A DNA stretch of 64,000 nt from Xestospongia muta (GCA_963693285.1 OY848924.1:6903842-6967841), one strand, 5' to 3'. Counted from the stretch's first letter, positions 1 to 13,119 are shown. Notes: a model not told the origin generated them from the sequence alone. Program-made: numbers and translations.

Positions 1-3000
1 TGACATGATCAAACTGTAAGTTTGGACAATTAAGTCTTGTATAATCTCCATTAGTATGACAACCCATACTATCTCTTCTTGGAGTTAATATTGTGTTAAA
101 CAATTGAAATGTCATCATTTCATTACTTCTTACTGATGCTTTACAAGTAAAGGAGTATGTATCAGTGGCTAGAATAGCTTTATTGACAGGATAAGCTACT
201 ATTTTATTCACACCACCTATATTTAATAGTGAAAGAATAAAGTAACGACACTAATAGATAATAGTTATAGCATACATACTTTCTTTAGTGCTAACTGTGA
301 TTGAGTCGCCATCATAATCAGTCTGAGTTAGTGAACTAATTGTAACTTTACATTGGTATGTGGCCTCTAACAGAGGTGTATAAAATGGAGCAGATAATTC
401 ATGAGTGGCTGAATTAGAGGAGAAAGGAACTGACTGATCTTGTATTGTCCTTGTAGCTCCTGAAAATTGAACCTTCCATGACAAACTATAGCCATCAGGA
501 TAGGCTCCAGGTTGATAAGAGCAGTTTAAAACTAGTGGTTTACCCCATGTGAAAGATTGGTTAGAATTAATGTTAAGTTTCACAGGTATAGCTAGAAGGA
601 GAATAAAATTTAAAATAATTTTATATAGGAGAATGTCAATCATGATACTTACGTATGAGGTTTTTAGCTGTAGAAATAACTTCATTATTAACTGTAGTTC
701 CACAAAGATATCTTCCTTCGTTAGTTTTATTTAGAATGAAGCTGTGATATTTTGCTGGTGGTCCTAATGACTTCAGGCCACTATTAGAGTCAGTATAAAA
801 GAAAGTTGCATTTACTGGTCCCACATTTAAATCATTGGTGCATGTTAGATTCACAAAATTATTATCTCTGTCCACATGTATTGTAGAGGATGTACCTGTA
901 GCTAGAGTTGCAAGGAGACAAAGGATAATTATAATTACAATGCTATCATGTATGTACTGAAGTAGGTTAAATTTAATATATTTTTGTTCCATTATATCAA
1001 GTAACAGCTTCAACTTAGAATGCAATAACAGTTACTATAATTACAGTGTAATTAGTCTGAAACATAAGTTACCCAGAGATAGTTAATGCCAAAACTATGT
1101 TTTTGACCACACATGACTGACATGAGAGCTACCCTTTGCTACATACATAATCATTTATGCAACACACAAAATTATGATTATCTGATCATGACTTAGTGAT
1201 CATGCAGTTGACTGTTCTTGTTCCACAATTATGTATAGTATTGACTGGTCTTCACTAAGCTTAAAGCTATCATAGCATTACACGCACGACCGATTAACAT
1301 TGACTCTATTAACACCTGGAATTTATCATGTGGCATACTGACTGGCACTAAGAAAATGTCAGATTTAGAACTTGAAGAAAGTAGCAGTAGTCTATAATCT
1401 TTGGCTTAACAATGCCTCCTCCACCAAAAGGATGAAACAGAAGAAGCTCCAATTTTCAATGTCAGGGCCTAAAATTTCTTAAAACTACAACTAGTCAAAA
1501 ATTCCAAATGACTATTGATTGTGTAACAATTAATGCTAAAAATTAAAATGTGGGTTTTAGGTCTATTTTATATTTGTGAATGAATTATCTGTCACTATCA
1601 AGTTCACTTTCTTCAAAAAGCCATGGTAATATTCTTGTTTCTTTACAACGTTCATGTTAAATTTTTTTGCGAATGTCTGTCTCTCTTTTAAAACTTGACC
1701 TATCATCAGACTTTATTAGATCATATGCTGAAATAGCTGACTCAACAAACATATTGTGTGGGCTGACTGCTACAGTTTGCGCAATTAACTTAAGACAATC
1801 TTCACCAACTATGCATTGATAGATTGGATAATTTGAAAAAAACAGTTAACAAGTTTAGCTTGTCAAGACTATTCACTTCATTCAAATTTGCCAAGACACC
1901 CTTAACTTCAATCCATCATGATGTAATTATAAAGCATATATGCACGTGTCAAACTAAGTAAATAATGATGGCCCCCCAATAAGAAATTCATTCCTACACA
2001 TATGTATAATGCATGTACAATATGTAATATCAATTTAGTTGAATGGATGTCAAAACTCTCATTATGGTAGTTAACTTACCTACGACTGTTAGTTTCCATG
2101 TCTGTTTGTCTGACCCAATACTACATGAGACATTGGTGAAGTCTCCCTCTTCCAGTCTTCCAATAACTGCATAAGTACAGGAGACATTATATGGTGTTGA
2201 GAAGTCACAAGAAATACTTGCATTGACATGATCAAACTGTAAGTTTGGACAATTAAGTCTTGTATAATCTCCATTAGTATGACAACCCATACTATCTCTT
2301 CTTGGAGTTAATATTGTGTTAAACAATTGAAATGTCATCATTTCATTACTTCTTACTGATGCTTTACAAGTAAAGGAGTATGTATCATTGACCAGAATAG
2401 CTTTGTTGTCAGGATAAGCTACTATTTTATTCACACCACCTATATTTAATAGTGAAAGAATAAAGTAACGACACTAATAGATAATAGTTATAGCATACAT
2501 ACTTTCTTTAGTGCTAACTGTGATTGAGTCTCCATCATAATTAGACTGAGTTAGTGAACTAATTGTAACTATACATTGGTATGTGGCATCAAACAGAGGT
2601 GTATAAAATGGAGCAGATAATTCATGAGTGGCCGAATTAGCAGAGAAAGGAAGTGACTGATCTTGTATTGTCCTTGTAGCTCCTGAAAATTGAACATTCC
2701 ATGACAGACTATAGCCATTAGGATAGGCTCCAGGTTGATAAGAGCAGTTTAAAACTAGTGGTTTACCCCATGTGAAAGATTGGTCAGTATCAATGTTAAG
2801 TTTCACAGGTATAGCTATAAGGAGAATAAAATTTAAAATAATTTTATATAGAAGAATACCTATCATGATACTTACGTATGAGGATTTTAAATGTAGAATT
2901 AACTGCATTATTAGTTGTAGTTTTACAAGTATATCTTCCTTCGTTATTTTTATTTAGAGTGAAGTTGTGATATTTTGCTGGTGGTCCTAACGACTTCGGG

Positions 3001-3206
3001 CCACTTTCAGAGTCAAGATAAAAGAAAGTTGCATCTACTGGTCCCACATTTAAATCATCGGTGCATGTTAGATTCACAAAATTATTATCTCTGTACTCGT
3101 GTATTGTAGAGGATATACCCGCAGCTCGAGTTGCAAGGAGACAAAGGAGCACACCAACCATCGTTATTGCCTTGTACGCTGGCTGTAGTTGTAGTTGAAC
3201 AATCAT
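1..3206 (-). CDS. Gene A: Ig-domain receptor, probable tyrosine kinase (5' part, runs off the window)
   Basis: Exons in order of transcription: 3206-2876 (signal peptide + Ig1), 2814-2503 (Ig2), 2439-2080 (Ig3), 895-653 (Ig1'), 591-280 (Ig2') and 216 to beyond 1 (Ig3', cut by the edge). The start at 3206 opens a hydrophobic leader (VGVLLCLLATRAAG). Each Ig exon has spaced cysteines, and Ig2 has the core C/W/YxC pattern. All exon joins are GT-AG and phase 1. The Ig1-Ig2 intron is only 61 nt; the 2079-896 intron holds a transposon. The kinase end is outside the window. It is inferred from the closely matching genes C and D. The Ig2 protein sequence is identical to that of gene D, so the two copies are recent or converted. 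An open frame upstream of Ig1' (to 1025) is probably intron, because a CAG acceptor sits right before the Ig domain. Confidence 0.8.
1143..2001. mobile_element. Transposon copy in the Ig3-Ig1' intron of gene A, left end deleted
   Basis: This matches the elements at 19429-20351 and 29479-30365, including the right terminus. The left inverted repeat and about 100 bp of flank are missing: the flank runs directly into element sequence near 1143. It lies at the same intron position as in genes C and D. Confidence 0.7.
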
Positions 3207-3229
3207 ACTTGCATTCAGGGTGACAGGGG

Positions 3230-3337
3230 AGCCTGAACTTTATGGACGATAATTATGGAATGGATACACACAAAGCAAGTACTGTAATCCACGCCCACGC
3301 AGTAAGCAGAGAGGTTTAATAACGAATAGTATATAAC
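3230..3337 (-). promoter_or_regulatory. Conserved 5' flank of receptor gene A
   Basis: About 100 bp immediately upstream of the start codon is shared almost base for base with the 5' flanks of genes C (about 21595-21700), D (31595-31695) and, in shorter form, the kinase-less receptors at 15068 and 50460. It contains a block ending in CCACGCCCACGCAGTAAGC. A core promoter or 5' UTR role is inference from position and conservation; no TATA box was identified. Homology breaks at 3337, where transposon-like sequence begins. Confidence 0.45.
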
Positions 3338-4387
3338 ATCTAATATTATATCATAGGAGGCTGAAGGGGGGGGGGCTGGAGGGGCTAGAGCCCCCCCAAT
3401 ATTTAGAAAGAGAGGGCTCAGCCCCCCCAAATTTTTATTGCTTGCTACTTACATCACAAAAATAATCTAAGTTAATCTTATCGGTGTTGATGAAACTGTC
3501 AAAAGTTTGGACGTATTTGCAGGCCACAATGACGGAAAAATGGCTTAACAATTGTCTGGTCCTTCATGTACACAAATGCATAACTAATAAGCGTGATCTT
3601 GTTGAAATAACTAAGGAATTTGTTATGGTAAATGATGAATGAAGGGATGGGTGAGTTTTGGATTACTACTAAGGAATGCAATCAATTTTTATAATTACAA
3701 ATACAAAATATTCCCTCAATAATTTACAATACAACAGGGGTGAAAGTTAAATTAGAACTATGATGCAACAGTACAGTTTTCATCATAACACAGTCCTAAT
3801 TAAGAGGACTATCAATGGCTTTTTTGAGTACTAGTGTTTGTAAAAATATTAACATATTGTTACGTCAGTGGAAATACAAATGATCTAATCACAGAGTGTC
3901 AATGAAATCAAGAAACACTGAAAAACACTTCTATGATGAGAACTATTTTGTATTTTAACAATTGTGTGGGGTGGGACATTCACACTCATCCTTTCCTTGA
4001 TTAATTTGTATCAATACATAGGATGTGTGTAAACACAAGATTGGACAGTTTGACTTAACAGATCTTTAATTATTAATATGAATGAAGGCTGCTATCAGAA
4101 TCAAGCTATGCTACAATTTGCATTTCATAATCTTGTATAACTTCTCAATTTTATGTCCTTGATTTTCTATGTTGATCTAATTAATATAAACTTTACTATA
4201 TTTGGTAATATTTTGTCATCATCAAATACATTAAGATAGTATTGTTATATTTGTTACATAGGTTTGTAGCCTTATATAATAAAGAGGACATCCTGATTGT
4301 TAAACACATCCATAAATGATACATGAATTGATTATAATTATTACTTTTACATTTTTGCTATTTTCATTTAATATGCTACTGTATTTG
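3338..4387. mobile_element. Insertion-like block between two copies of the receptor 5' flank
   Basis: The block is bounded on both sides by the receptor 5' flank (3248-3337 and 4388-4477, direct repeats). It starts with runs of G and C that can fold back (about 3360-3430) and contains an hAT-like transposase tail at 3490-3642. The rest (3650-4380) has no convincing reading frame. A matching block lies at 31700-32755. It is probably a decayed DNA transposon, but clean termini were not found. Confidence 0.5.
3490..3642 (+). pseudogene. hAT-family transposase C-terminal remnant
   Basis: A short open frame encodes the pattern TMTEKWLNN..LVLHVHK followed by an acidic helix. This resembles the end of the hAT dimerisation region (usually TMTxxRLN..xLLHVH). 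Only about 50 residues remain and the RNase H-like catalytic part is absent, so it is a relic. A near-identical copy is at 31809-32009. Confidence 0.6.
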
Positions 4388-4510
4388 ATAATTATGGAAT
4401 GGATACACACAAAGCAAGTACTGTAATCCACACCCACGCAATAAGCAGAGAGGGTTAATAACGAATAGTATATAGACTAGCCATTAGCGACAGTACGTTA
4501 GCAATTATAG
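4388..4510. repeat. Second copy of receptor 5' flank without a receptor exon
   Basis: This repeats the 3248-3337 sequence and continues through TAGCCATTAGCGACAGTACG, the same continuation seen upstream of gene C at 21700. No Ig1 exon follows. It is probably the distal part of the original promoter, separated by the 1.05 kb insertion. The equivalent in the other large duplicate is 32755-32875. Confidence 0.5.
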
Positions 4511-5110
4511 TCCAAAAAGAGTATAAAACTACCTAATAGGCAGGCATGGGCCAGGCAATATAAGTATAATTCATTGTAGTAATTATAAATGACAACAATT
4601 GTACAATGAGATAAAAAGTATTGTGCCTTATTGTTAGAGTCTTTACAGCTTTTATCCACATCTTTCTTCATTTGTTTATATAAAAAGAGCTCTATTGAGT
4701 TTTGAAATCAAGTGATCCAGTCAAACTCATTAGAAATCTGTACAGGAGGCACTTTCACACAATGAACATGTGCCATTACTAGGTTTGACAAGATTTGATT
4801 GCTCAGCAAAAATACTATGAAGAGCATATGGCTTAAGTAATAGGTTACACAACTCTGAGTCAACTTCAGAATCAAAATAATGATGATGGTGGTGTTTGTA
4901 AGAACATTGAGGTAAGTATTGGTATTACATTATGTATAGTGAACATAGCAATAGTTCAGAATTAATTTAATTCAGTTCTTAGTTATTGTAATGCAAGTTG
5001 AGGTGGAGCAAATGGTGTAGTTCCTGTTTAGTTAATTTGTTTTGTATATCCTATATATACAATGTATCATATCATACAGTGGTATTGTATCTATGTATAT
5101 TCAATATTAA

Positions 5111-5650
5111 GTCATTAGTAAGAGTAACAAACATTATTCAGGCTATTATAATAATGCATGCATGGACTGTTAAAATAGATTAGTTGTTTCAACCAATTAA
5201 TGGCCATTTATGTTGAATGTATACCTACAAAATACATTCAGTAATAAGTCATTTTGTAAGAGTAACAAACATTATTCAGGCTATTATAATAATGCATGCA
5301 CGGACTGTTAAAATAGATTAGTTATTTCAACCAATTAATGGCCATTTATGTTGAATGTATACATACAAACTACATTCAGTAATAAGTCATTTTGTAAGAG
5401 TAACAAACATTACTCAGGCTACTATAATAATGCATGCATGGACTGTTAAAATAGATTAGTTATTTCAACCAATTAATGGCCATTTATGTTGAATGTATAC
5501 CTACAAAATACATTCAGTAATAAGTCATTTTGTAAGAGTAACAAACATTACTCAGGCTATTATAATAATGCATGCATGGACTGTTAAAATAGATTAGTTA
5601 TTTCAACCAATTAATGGCCATTTATGTTGATTGTATACCTACAAAATACA
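5111..5650. repeat. Minisatellite, four units of about 137-138 bp
   Basis: Units begin at 5111, 5248, 5386 and 5524, each starting near GTCATT and running through a conserved block with ATGCATGCA and AATTAATGGCCATTTATG. Units differ by few bases. The duplicate locus at 33478 has only two units. The open frames in it are incidental. Confidence 0.9.
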
Positions 5651-6212
5651 TGTTTGAATAGATGGTTCATGTATTTCAATAAATTCCTAGAAAGGGCATG
5701 TATACTGTTAAAATAGATTGATTGTTTTAACTAATTCATACTCAGTTAGGTTGCATGTATCCTTTAAAAATGTATTATGTTATGATTACTCCTTACTATG
5801 AAATTAATAGTTCATATGACTTGTTAGAAAGTAGATGACTGATAACAGTAAAACTACCCAGATTGTTTACTTAAAATAATTAGTAAATAGTAGAGTCTGA
5901 AATCTCTTTTATGGAGAACTCTAGCTAGTCTATTGTTGCCATTTCTGAGAAGTTACTTGTTGAAGTTCATGAACTATAAATTCTATAGTAATTGGTAATC
6001 AAAACAGTTCATGTTTTTTAAATATATTTAAACAAAGGGCACATGCATGCAACCAAATTGACTATGAATCATTTAAAACAATCTGTTTAAACAGTGATAT
6101 ATACCAGTCATCAGTAAATGTAATTAACTAAATCATTGGTTGCTAGGTTTAATATTATCATTTTTGTTGTTGTTAATTTATATAGGTAGATGATAGCACT
6201 GAGTTTTCTTTA

Positions 6213-6746
6213 ATGTCAACAAACCAAACTACCAATCAGCCTGACACAGATTCTAACAGCACTAACAAGAGTCAACAACCACAAGAACTGGAAACTTTGG
6301 CTTCTCAAGTACAAGATAAAAATGGCCGAGTGCTATTAAGTTCTCATTCATTTGCTTCATCTACTAGCAACATGTCTGGAGCATCACCGTTACATAGCCT
6401 CAAATCATCTTCAACACACACTGATCCCTTTATTCTATCCTTTCTTTATAAGAAAATAAAGGTTTGTCAAGGATGTGAAAATAAATTTTGTAAAAATCGA
6501 ATACTGCCAAAAGATCTCTGCATCAAACATTGGGAATCACGAGTGTTTCAACCAAAGGGATCAAGTATAACAAGAAAGCGTTATAGTTATGGATATTATC
6601 ATTGTAGAAGGAGGTGTCTTTTATGTCGTTGGACCAACTTCCATATCTCTCAATTAGATTATTCAAATGTTCGTAGTGAATTGGAACAGAAACACAAAGA
6701 TCACCTTTTTAAAGAATTTGAAATCAGTTTAAAAATTTTAATTTAA
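6213..6746 (+). CDS. Uncharacterised Ser/Thr-rich protein with a CQGC zinc-binding-like module
   Basis: The 177-residue frame has a low-complexity Asn/Gln/Ser/Thr N-terminal half (residues 1-75). A basic domain with KVCQGCENKFCKN, a lone LCIKHWE segment and a YGYYHCRRRCLL segment follows. Paired cysteines and histidines suggest metal binding. The order PF-x-LSF-x-CQGC ... basic linker ... YHCR resembles a domain found next to mobile elements in sponge and cnidarian genomes; that link is from memory and is inference. The frame is open upstream to a possible splice acceptor at about 6185, so a short 5' exon may exist. A second copy is at 34304-34837. Confidence 0.5.
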   Translation: MSTNQTTNQPDTDSNSTNKSQQPQELETLASQVQDKNGRVLLSSHSFASSTSNMSGASPLHSLKSSSTHTDPFILSFLYKKIKVCQGCENKFCKNRILPKDLCIKHWESRVFQPKGSSITRKRYSYGYYHCRRRCLLCRWTNFHISQLDYSNVRSELEQKHKDHLFKEFEISLKILI

Positions 6747-7065
6747 TGGCTAAATGTATATTGATAATCTTAACTTTGATTACTACAACTTAATGTTAGT
6801 ACAAGTTATTTATTTATTATTACAATTGAGTAGACTCTTGGCTATATGGTTGCAGATGATGTCAACTTTTAAACAAGATGTTTGCAAACATTTATTCATA
6901 AAGTAGTAAAGTCAACAACTACATATCCTGTTCACTATACCTGTAGTATTCTATTACTGGTACTCTAGACACTGCCTTAATTATACTATATATATAGCTT
7001 CTAATTCTTATTAACTTTGCTACAAAAGTAGCTGAGCAAAGCTGCCATTTATATTAATATAAATC

Positions 7066-7882
7066 ATGGATGCCATTTTTAATTTTTTCTTTTTCAGTTT
7101 ATTACTGTGTGGCAGTAATGCTCATATTGCTGAATGTACAGGTCAATTAACTTCACGTCCTCCCTCGCTCTTTGAACAGTACTGCTGCATTCCTAGTAAC
7201 AGTGGAAAGAAGTTCAAATTGAGGCAGAACAATCACATCAACTACATTCTCTGTCCAACTACAGTGCCTACATCTTGATATATAATGATATTGATCATGA
7301 TGTGTGTGGTATTCTTAACTCTGGTGTGTTTAGTCATACATTCTTCTCTACTCAAGGAAACCATTACAGTAAGGTGTGTGGTCAACTAAGAGGGTACCAA
7401 TATCATTCTCCAGATGGGTTTGGTCAAGGTAGCAATAACATTGAGTCATATTATGTTGATGGTGTTTCTATTACATATAGTAGTAATCCACGTAAACATA
7501 TTGGACATATGCAGTTGGTTTAACTTCTGATAATGTACCCTACCCAAATTATTGTTGTCCATGTAATACTAACAATATTATAGCACCTGGACTTAAACCA
7601 AACTTTATTGGAGATGACTATTATTGTGAATCAGCCGTTCCTCCTTATCTAAGTGGAAATACGCAAAGATGGCAATATGTCTTATATGTTAATGACCCAT
7701 TATGGGATGGACAACAATGTGATGGAAACGAAGAACCATGTTGTACTAACCCTAAGATGCCATGGTTTATAAAGACTCTTAATGTGATTACCAATGAAGA
7801 TATTGAACTAAGAGTGTATGCAAATACAATTTATCCTGATGAAGATACTCCCTTGGATATTATTGAACTCTGTGTTAGCTAA
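7066..7882 (+). pseudogene. Secreted Cys-rich protein gene copy, broken by frameshift
   Basis: It starts with a hydrophobic leader (residues 1-20), then a CCIPSNSGKKF motif. After a frame change near 7275 comes a domain with SKVCGQLRGYQYHSPDGF, YVDGVSITY and, near the end, GDDYYCES, DPLWDGQ and DTPLDIIEL. I recognise this as an uncharacterised secreted-protein family of invertebrates. Relative to the copy at 35157, one T is lost near 7500 (the copy reads HIWTYAVG; this one changes frame), and three bases are missing near 7372. The C-terminal part therefore lies in another frame and this copy is probably dead. Confidence 0.65.
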
Positions 7883-8441
7883 CTGCTTATATAATCAGTT
7901 ATATTTACATTTTGTTACTTTGTTTATAGCAGTTTTAAAATTTGTGTGATTTACACTAAATATAATAATTAGAATTTCATTTTTGGGAATTCATTAGAAT
8001 TTATCAATTGGCCTTTTTCCAGTGATATCATTTGTTTGTTCAGATTAAGAGGAGCAGAATAAAATAGACCACTGCATTTTCTTCATCATTGATTTATATA
8101 TAGTTAAATCTAATCATCTTGTAAATAGAGTCTCTTTAAAGCTCAGACAAATACATCAACAATAGTATTACTACTGAAAATTTACTGCTATTGTTTCATT
8201 AACAAACCCAATACTGACTTTCCACAATGCCAAATATTCACAATGTAGTATATATGTATGACTTGATCTTAATATTTGTACCAATCATTTACTTTGATCA
8301 TCAATACTTTAAACAACTATAGAGCTTTATAACATATCAATCTAGTTAATTCTGTGACATTTACTCCTAAATATAGCTATATCATGCTGTATGCCAGTCA
8401 CAGCCAAATAAAATCTTTAGCAATAAACGTAATCTACTGAC

Positions 8442-11331
8442 TATATCTGTTTTCTCAGAGAATAGACTATCATGAAGGCTTTCTAATGCCATCCACTTAA
8501 CTGGCAATTTGATAACAGTTTCATCAGAATCATCTTTCCTCCATTGTCTAAAATAATTGTGTACATAAACATCTTTTGAGAGCCCAAAGTCAGCTACTTT
8601 AATAATCCCATTAGCATCAATCCTAAATAACAGAGTGAATTGAGGAGACTTAACAACAGCTTACATGCAGTTTCTAGCAGCAAGATCTCTGTGCACAAAT
8701 TTTTGTTGAGCTAGATACAACATTCCTTTAGAAACTTGTAAGCACATAGAAAGAAGCTGTTTCCTTGCATTGAGTACAATATCATCATCACTGTTTTCAG
8801 CTCTTGTTAAATTTAGTCTCTCTTTCTTTAGATAAGACAACAGACTACCTCTAGCTGTAAAAGGCATTACAATATGAGGTGCCTGACCAAAATCAAGACA
8901 GACTCCGATAAGAGAAAGTACATTAGGATGATCAAAAGAAGACATCTTTAGACTCTCTTCCATAATGGAGTTAACATCTTCTTTACTGTAAAGACCTTTT
9001 ATGTTGAAGAATTACAAATGATTTTAGAGTTAATGATAGTACTGACCTTTGAGCGTTTTAACAGCAACAGGTACTGGAGCACCATTAATAATGTCACCAT
9101 CAGGAGTTAGTAGTCCTCGATAAACTATACCAAATTCACCTTCAATCATGTGTGATATAGTGTGAATATAATCTATTAACAATACCTTGACCAACAGTCT
9201 CTTGTAATTGCAACAATGATCCTGAAATAATCTTGTCCATAGATAACCGTTTCAAATATGAAGATGGAACACCATAAATATATGTGTGTCTTAGTATTTC
9301 AGTGATTTCTTCTTTGCTATCACTATTTATTGTAGGATTATTACCTACTGTAGTAATCAGTGTTAAGTTTTGATATTTACGAAATATTTATCCTTACCAT
9401 GAGGTGTCATAGAGATGTCCCTACAAAAAACATAATTATTTCTTGTAATAACAATAACCACTATAATAATTATTATATATAATCTTCTGTACAATTAAAA
9501 CTTATTAACTACATTACCTAGTTTGGTTTTTGTTCTTTCTTCTTTTTAAACACACTATTATTATGATCACTGATGCTATAGACAGGAGTACTACAACTGA
9601 CACATCAATACTTATAATCAAATAAGTTGCCCAGCTACTAGATGAATTTGAGGATTGTGATGATGTAGCTAAAAAGATAGAGCATATGGTGCAGTTGATG
9701 TAGGTAATGGTGGTAGAATATATGGTGTAAATGACAAAAGTTCTGATGTAGGAGAGAATGTTATAATATATTGTGCAGTTGATGTAAGTGAGGATGATAG
9801 AATGTATGTTCCAGTTACAAAAAACTCTGATGACAGAATACATCCTGTCGTTGATGACAACAGCCCTGATTCAGGTAGGGATGATACATATGGATCCAGA
9901 ACAGATGCTGTGTTCACAATTAAAAGTCTGATATAGGTGAGGATCATGGAACATATGGTGCATGTAGTCTAGTGTTGTTCTAGTGTAGAATATAATTTTA
10001 GTATCAAAGGCCTGATTTTTATAATAATTTTAACTAAGCAAGTATTTATAACCCTTTCTGATTAAATCTGGTAGTTTAGATAGTACATGTTGAAGAAAAA
10101 AACTAATTTGAATAGTTTATTGATACTAGGCTGATGAGAAAGTTGTATGATCAAAAGTCTGTCGACTAACTTATGTAATGTGAACATGCTATCATGTATG
10201 TACTGAAGTAGGTTAAACATAATATATTTTTGTTCCATTATATCAAGTAAGAACTTTAACTTAGAATGCAATAACAGTTATTATAATTATAGTGTAATTA
10301 GTCTGAAAAATAAGTTACCCAGAACTAATTAATGTCAAAATTATGTCTTTGATCACACATGAGAGCTACCCTTTGCTACATATAGCAATATAATTATTAT
10401 ATATAGAGCATGAACATTAAGTAATATCAATTTAGTTGAATGCATCTCAAACTTTGATTATGGTAGTTAACGTACATCTGACTGTTAGTTGCCATATCTG
10501 TTTGTCTGACCCAATACTACATGAGACATTGGTGAAGTCTCCCACTTGCAGTCCTCCAATAACTAGGCAGGTACAGGAGACATTGTACGGTGTTGAGAAG
10601 TCACAAGAAATATTTGCATTCACATGATCAAACTTTAAGTTAGGACAATTAAGTCTTGTATAATTTTCATTATAGTAAGACAAACCATACTATCACTTCT
10701 TGGAGTTAATGTTGTATTGAACAATTGAAATTTCATCATTTCATTACTTCTTACTGATGCTTTACAAGTAAAGGAGTATGTCTCAGTGGCTAGAATTGCT
10801 TTATTGTCAGGATAAGCTACTGTTTTATTCACACCACCTATATCTAATAGTGAAAGAATAAAGTAACGACACTAATAGATAATAGTTATAGCATACATAC
10901 CTTCTTTAGTGCTAACTGTGATTAAGTCGCCATCATAATCAGTCTGAGTTAGTGAACTAATTGTAATTTTACATTGGTATGTGGCCTCTAACAGAGGTGT
11001 ATAAAATGGAGCAGATAATTCATAAGTGGCTGAATTAGGGGAGAAAGGAACTGACTGATCTTGTATTATCCTAGTAACTTCTGAAAATTGAACCTTCCAT
11101 GACAGACTATAGCCATCAGGATAGGCTCCAGGTTGATAAAAGCAGATTAAAACTAGTGGTTTACCCCATGTGAAAGATTGGTTAGAATTAACACTAAGTA
11201 TAGCTACAAGAAGAATAAAACAAAAGTGTAATTTTATATAGGAGAATGTCAATTATGATACTTATGTATAAAGATTTTAGACGTAGAATTAGTTGCACTA
11301 TTACTTGTAGTTTTACTTGTAGTTCTATCAA
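8442..11331 (-). pseudogene. RTK copy B2: decayed, kinase truncated
   Basis: From 11331 down: Ser/Thr spacer exon, Ig2', Ig3' (about 10837-10475), stalk and membrane helix (about 9900-9518), juxtamembrane exons (about 9420-9190), kinase glycine-loop exon (about 9140-9045), kinase exon 8995-8665 with the catalytic HRDLAARN, and 8622-8442 with DFG and PVKWMALE. Lesions: the spacer donor reads ATAAGT instead of GTAAGT near 11265; Ig3' is frameshifted near 10675; one A is lost from a homopolymer near 9670, shifting the membrane helix out of frame; and the last two kinase exons (after PVKWMALE) are absent. No signal peptide exon belongs to it alone. It may be the displaced 3' half of the gene that starts at 15068. 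Confidence 0.8.
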
Positions 11332-12100
11332 CTAGCTTATGTAATGTGAACATGCTATCATGTATGTACTGAAGTAGGTTAAATATATGTGACCTAATTT
11401 GTGAATAAGGACAATTTTTGTTAAAATATGTCAAAACATACAGTTGCTTGTGTACACACAACCAATCATTTTTCACTGGAAGTTTACTAAATTATATCTT
11501 AGTTGGAAAACAATAGACAACTTGAATGCAAAATTTAGTAGACATCCTTCATACAGAATTGCCTACATGTATTCAAACAATTGACTCTTCTATAGTAAAG
11601 AAAGTAGTCATATGATATTTTTCTTATTATTATTATTATTATAATAATGGGCAATAGTATATATGATGTATTTGTTACTGCAATCAAAATGTAGGGCAAC
11701 AAAAGAACTGAGCATTTGTGATAATAACTACTGGTTAATTAATTATAATAATATAATTATATTAAGTTTGTAATCAGTTATGAGAACAATATACTAGATT
11801 ATCAACAGGAGCAACACTACAATTGATACTGCGATGATTATTTAAATTAGTAATCAAGTTAGCTGAATTTTAGGATTTTGGTGTAGTTGGCTAAAGTTAG
11901 GATGATAGAGCACCTGTATGTATGCAGAGAGAGAAAAAGAGAGAAAACAGAAAAGAGACATAAGAGAGATGTATTCAGTGGAAATGGTTGTATCACATAT
12001 CCTCAAAATATATGATATACTTTACACACCACTATAGTCTATAAATGGTTGACAGATATAGAAATAATGAACAACACCACAGGCCAGGTGTCATGACCTA
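11332..12100. other. Intergenic, no gene seen
   Basis: AT-rich sequence with fragments also found at 22.8-23.0 kb (around 11400-11530) and at 46.97-47.45 kb (around 11600-12100). It includes a (TTA)n tract near 11630 and a GAGA-rich stretch near 11930-11970. No open frame of substance. Confidence 0.6.
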
Positions 12101-12109
12101 ACCATTGAT

Positions 12110-12770
12110 ATGAAGTAAGTTGTCATTGTGTACATAATTGAAATAGTATTCTAGAACTGTTCATTTAATTTGTATGTGCTAACTTCTTATCAATTTTTTA
12201 ACATTCAATTAGAGTGTACAACTATGAGACAATGTTTTCTGTAAATTAAGTACTATATTAAATAGTTTTTTCATCCATCCATGAACCATTCATCTACAAG
12301 CTTACTTGGACAATTCATTCTAATTATGAATAAGGCAAGATTACTAAAATCTCATTAAATTTAAACTAACTTTAGTCTATAATTTATCACTAATAAAATT
12401 AAGGAAGTAGTAGATGTAGTTATGACTGTATTGGATGTGGAAAGGACAACAGAACTTGTAGCAATAGATGTTATAAATGTGGTAGTAGATTGAACAACAG
12501 TAGTACTTGACACAGCTAGGTGAAATATATAACTAGGTGACATGACCTGACCATGTATTGGTATGAAGTAAGTTGTCATTGTGTACATAATCATTCTAAA
12601 ACTGTTCATTTAATTTATATGTGGTAACTTTTTACTATCCTTTGAACATTAAATTTTTCTCATGTACAACTATTAGGCCATGCTTTCCATGAATTAAGTG
12701 CTTTATTAAATAGTTTTCTCATCCATCCATGAACCATTCATTCACATGCTTACTTGAACAATTCATTGTA
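12110..12770 (-). repeat. Degenerate tandem copies of the stalk-exon region
   Basis: Segments beginning near 12110, 12550 and 13480 repeat the same sequence. The 12361-12609 segment still carries a Ser/Thr-rich stalk coding stretch (TTVVQSTTTFITSIATSS) but lacks the usual splice donor and runs into LILLVINY. It is probably a non-functional duplicate of the stalk exon at 13298-13444. The same arrangement occurs at 47470-48060. Confidence 0.6.
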
Positions 12771-13119
12771 GTGTTAAACAAGGTAGGATTACTAAAATCT
12801 CCTATACTGTAATTATCAGTTTTATGTGCCCTATAAAATGAAAACAACAACATTATAATCAATATTATGCATGAGTAATATTTTATAGTCTACTTATAAA
12901 TATTTTATATTCATCAAATAGTTACTATTCTGAGGTTTAGAGAGAGAATAACCAAACACGTGTCATTTTTATGGTTGCCTTTTGATCTGTTTATACAGTT
13001 AAAATGCCTAGCAATTTTGTTGAACTGCCTTAGCAACAGGAGTAATATGCATATTTAGAAATGAAGATGTGTATCATATTTTGGAAACATAATACAGATA
13101 AACTTTACAATTAGATATA

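Noticed and set aside
636..1025. Leader starting at 1025 as a separate gene start (also 29330)
   Set aside because: The CAG acceptor at the Ig1' border, the phase match and a stop in the same region of copy E make it intron.
2772..2957. Plus-strand frames of about 61 codons recurring at 549, 2772, 14634, 21133, 31135, 39266 and 50026
   Set aside because: They are antisense to the Ig1/Ig2 exons and cross their splice sites; they recur only because the exons are duplicated.
5111..5650. Array of 137-bp repeats as a CRISPR
   Set aside because: Units are adjacent with no variable spacers and the genome is eukaryotic; it is a minisatellite.
10062..10271. Leader-like frames at 10062, 17910, 27719 and 38161 (minus)
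   Set aside because: They lie between Ig3' and the stalk exon, are copies of Ig1-upstream intron sequence, and have no acceptor or donor fitting the phase-1 chain.
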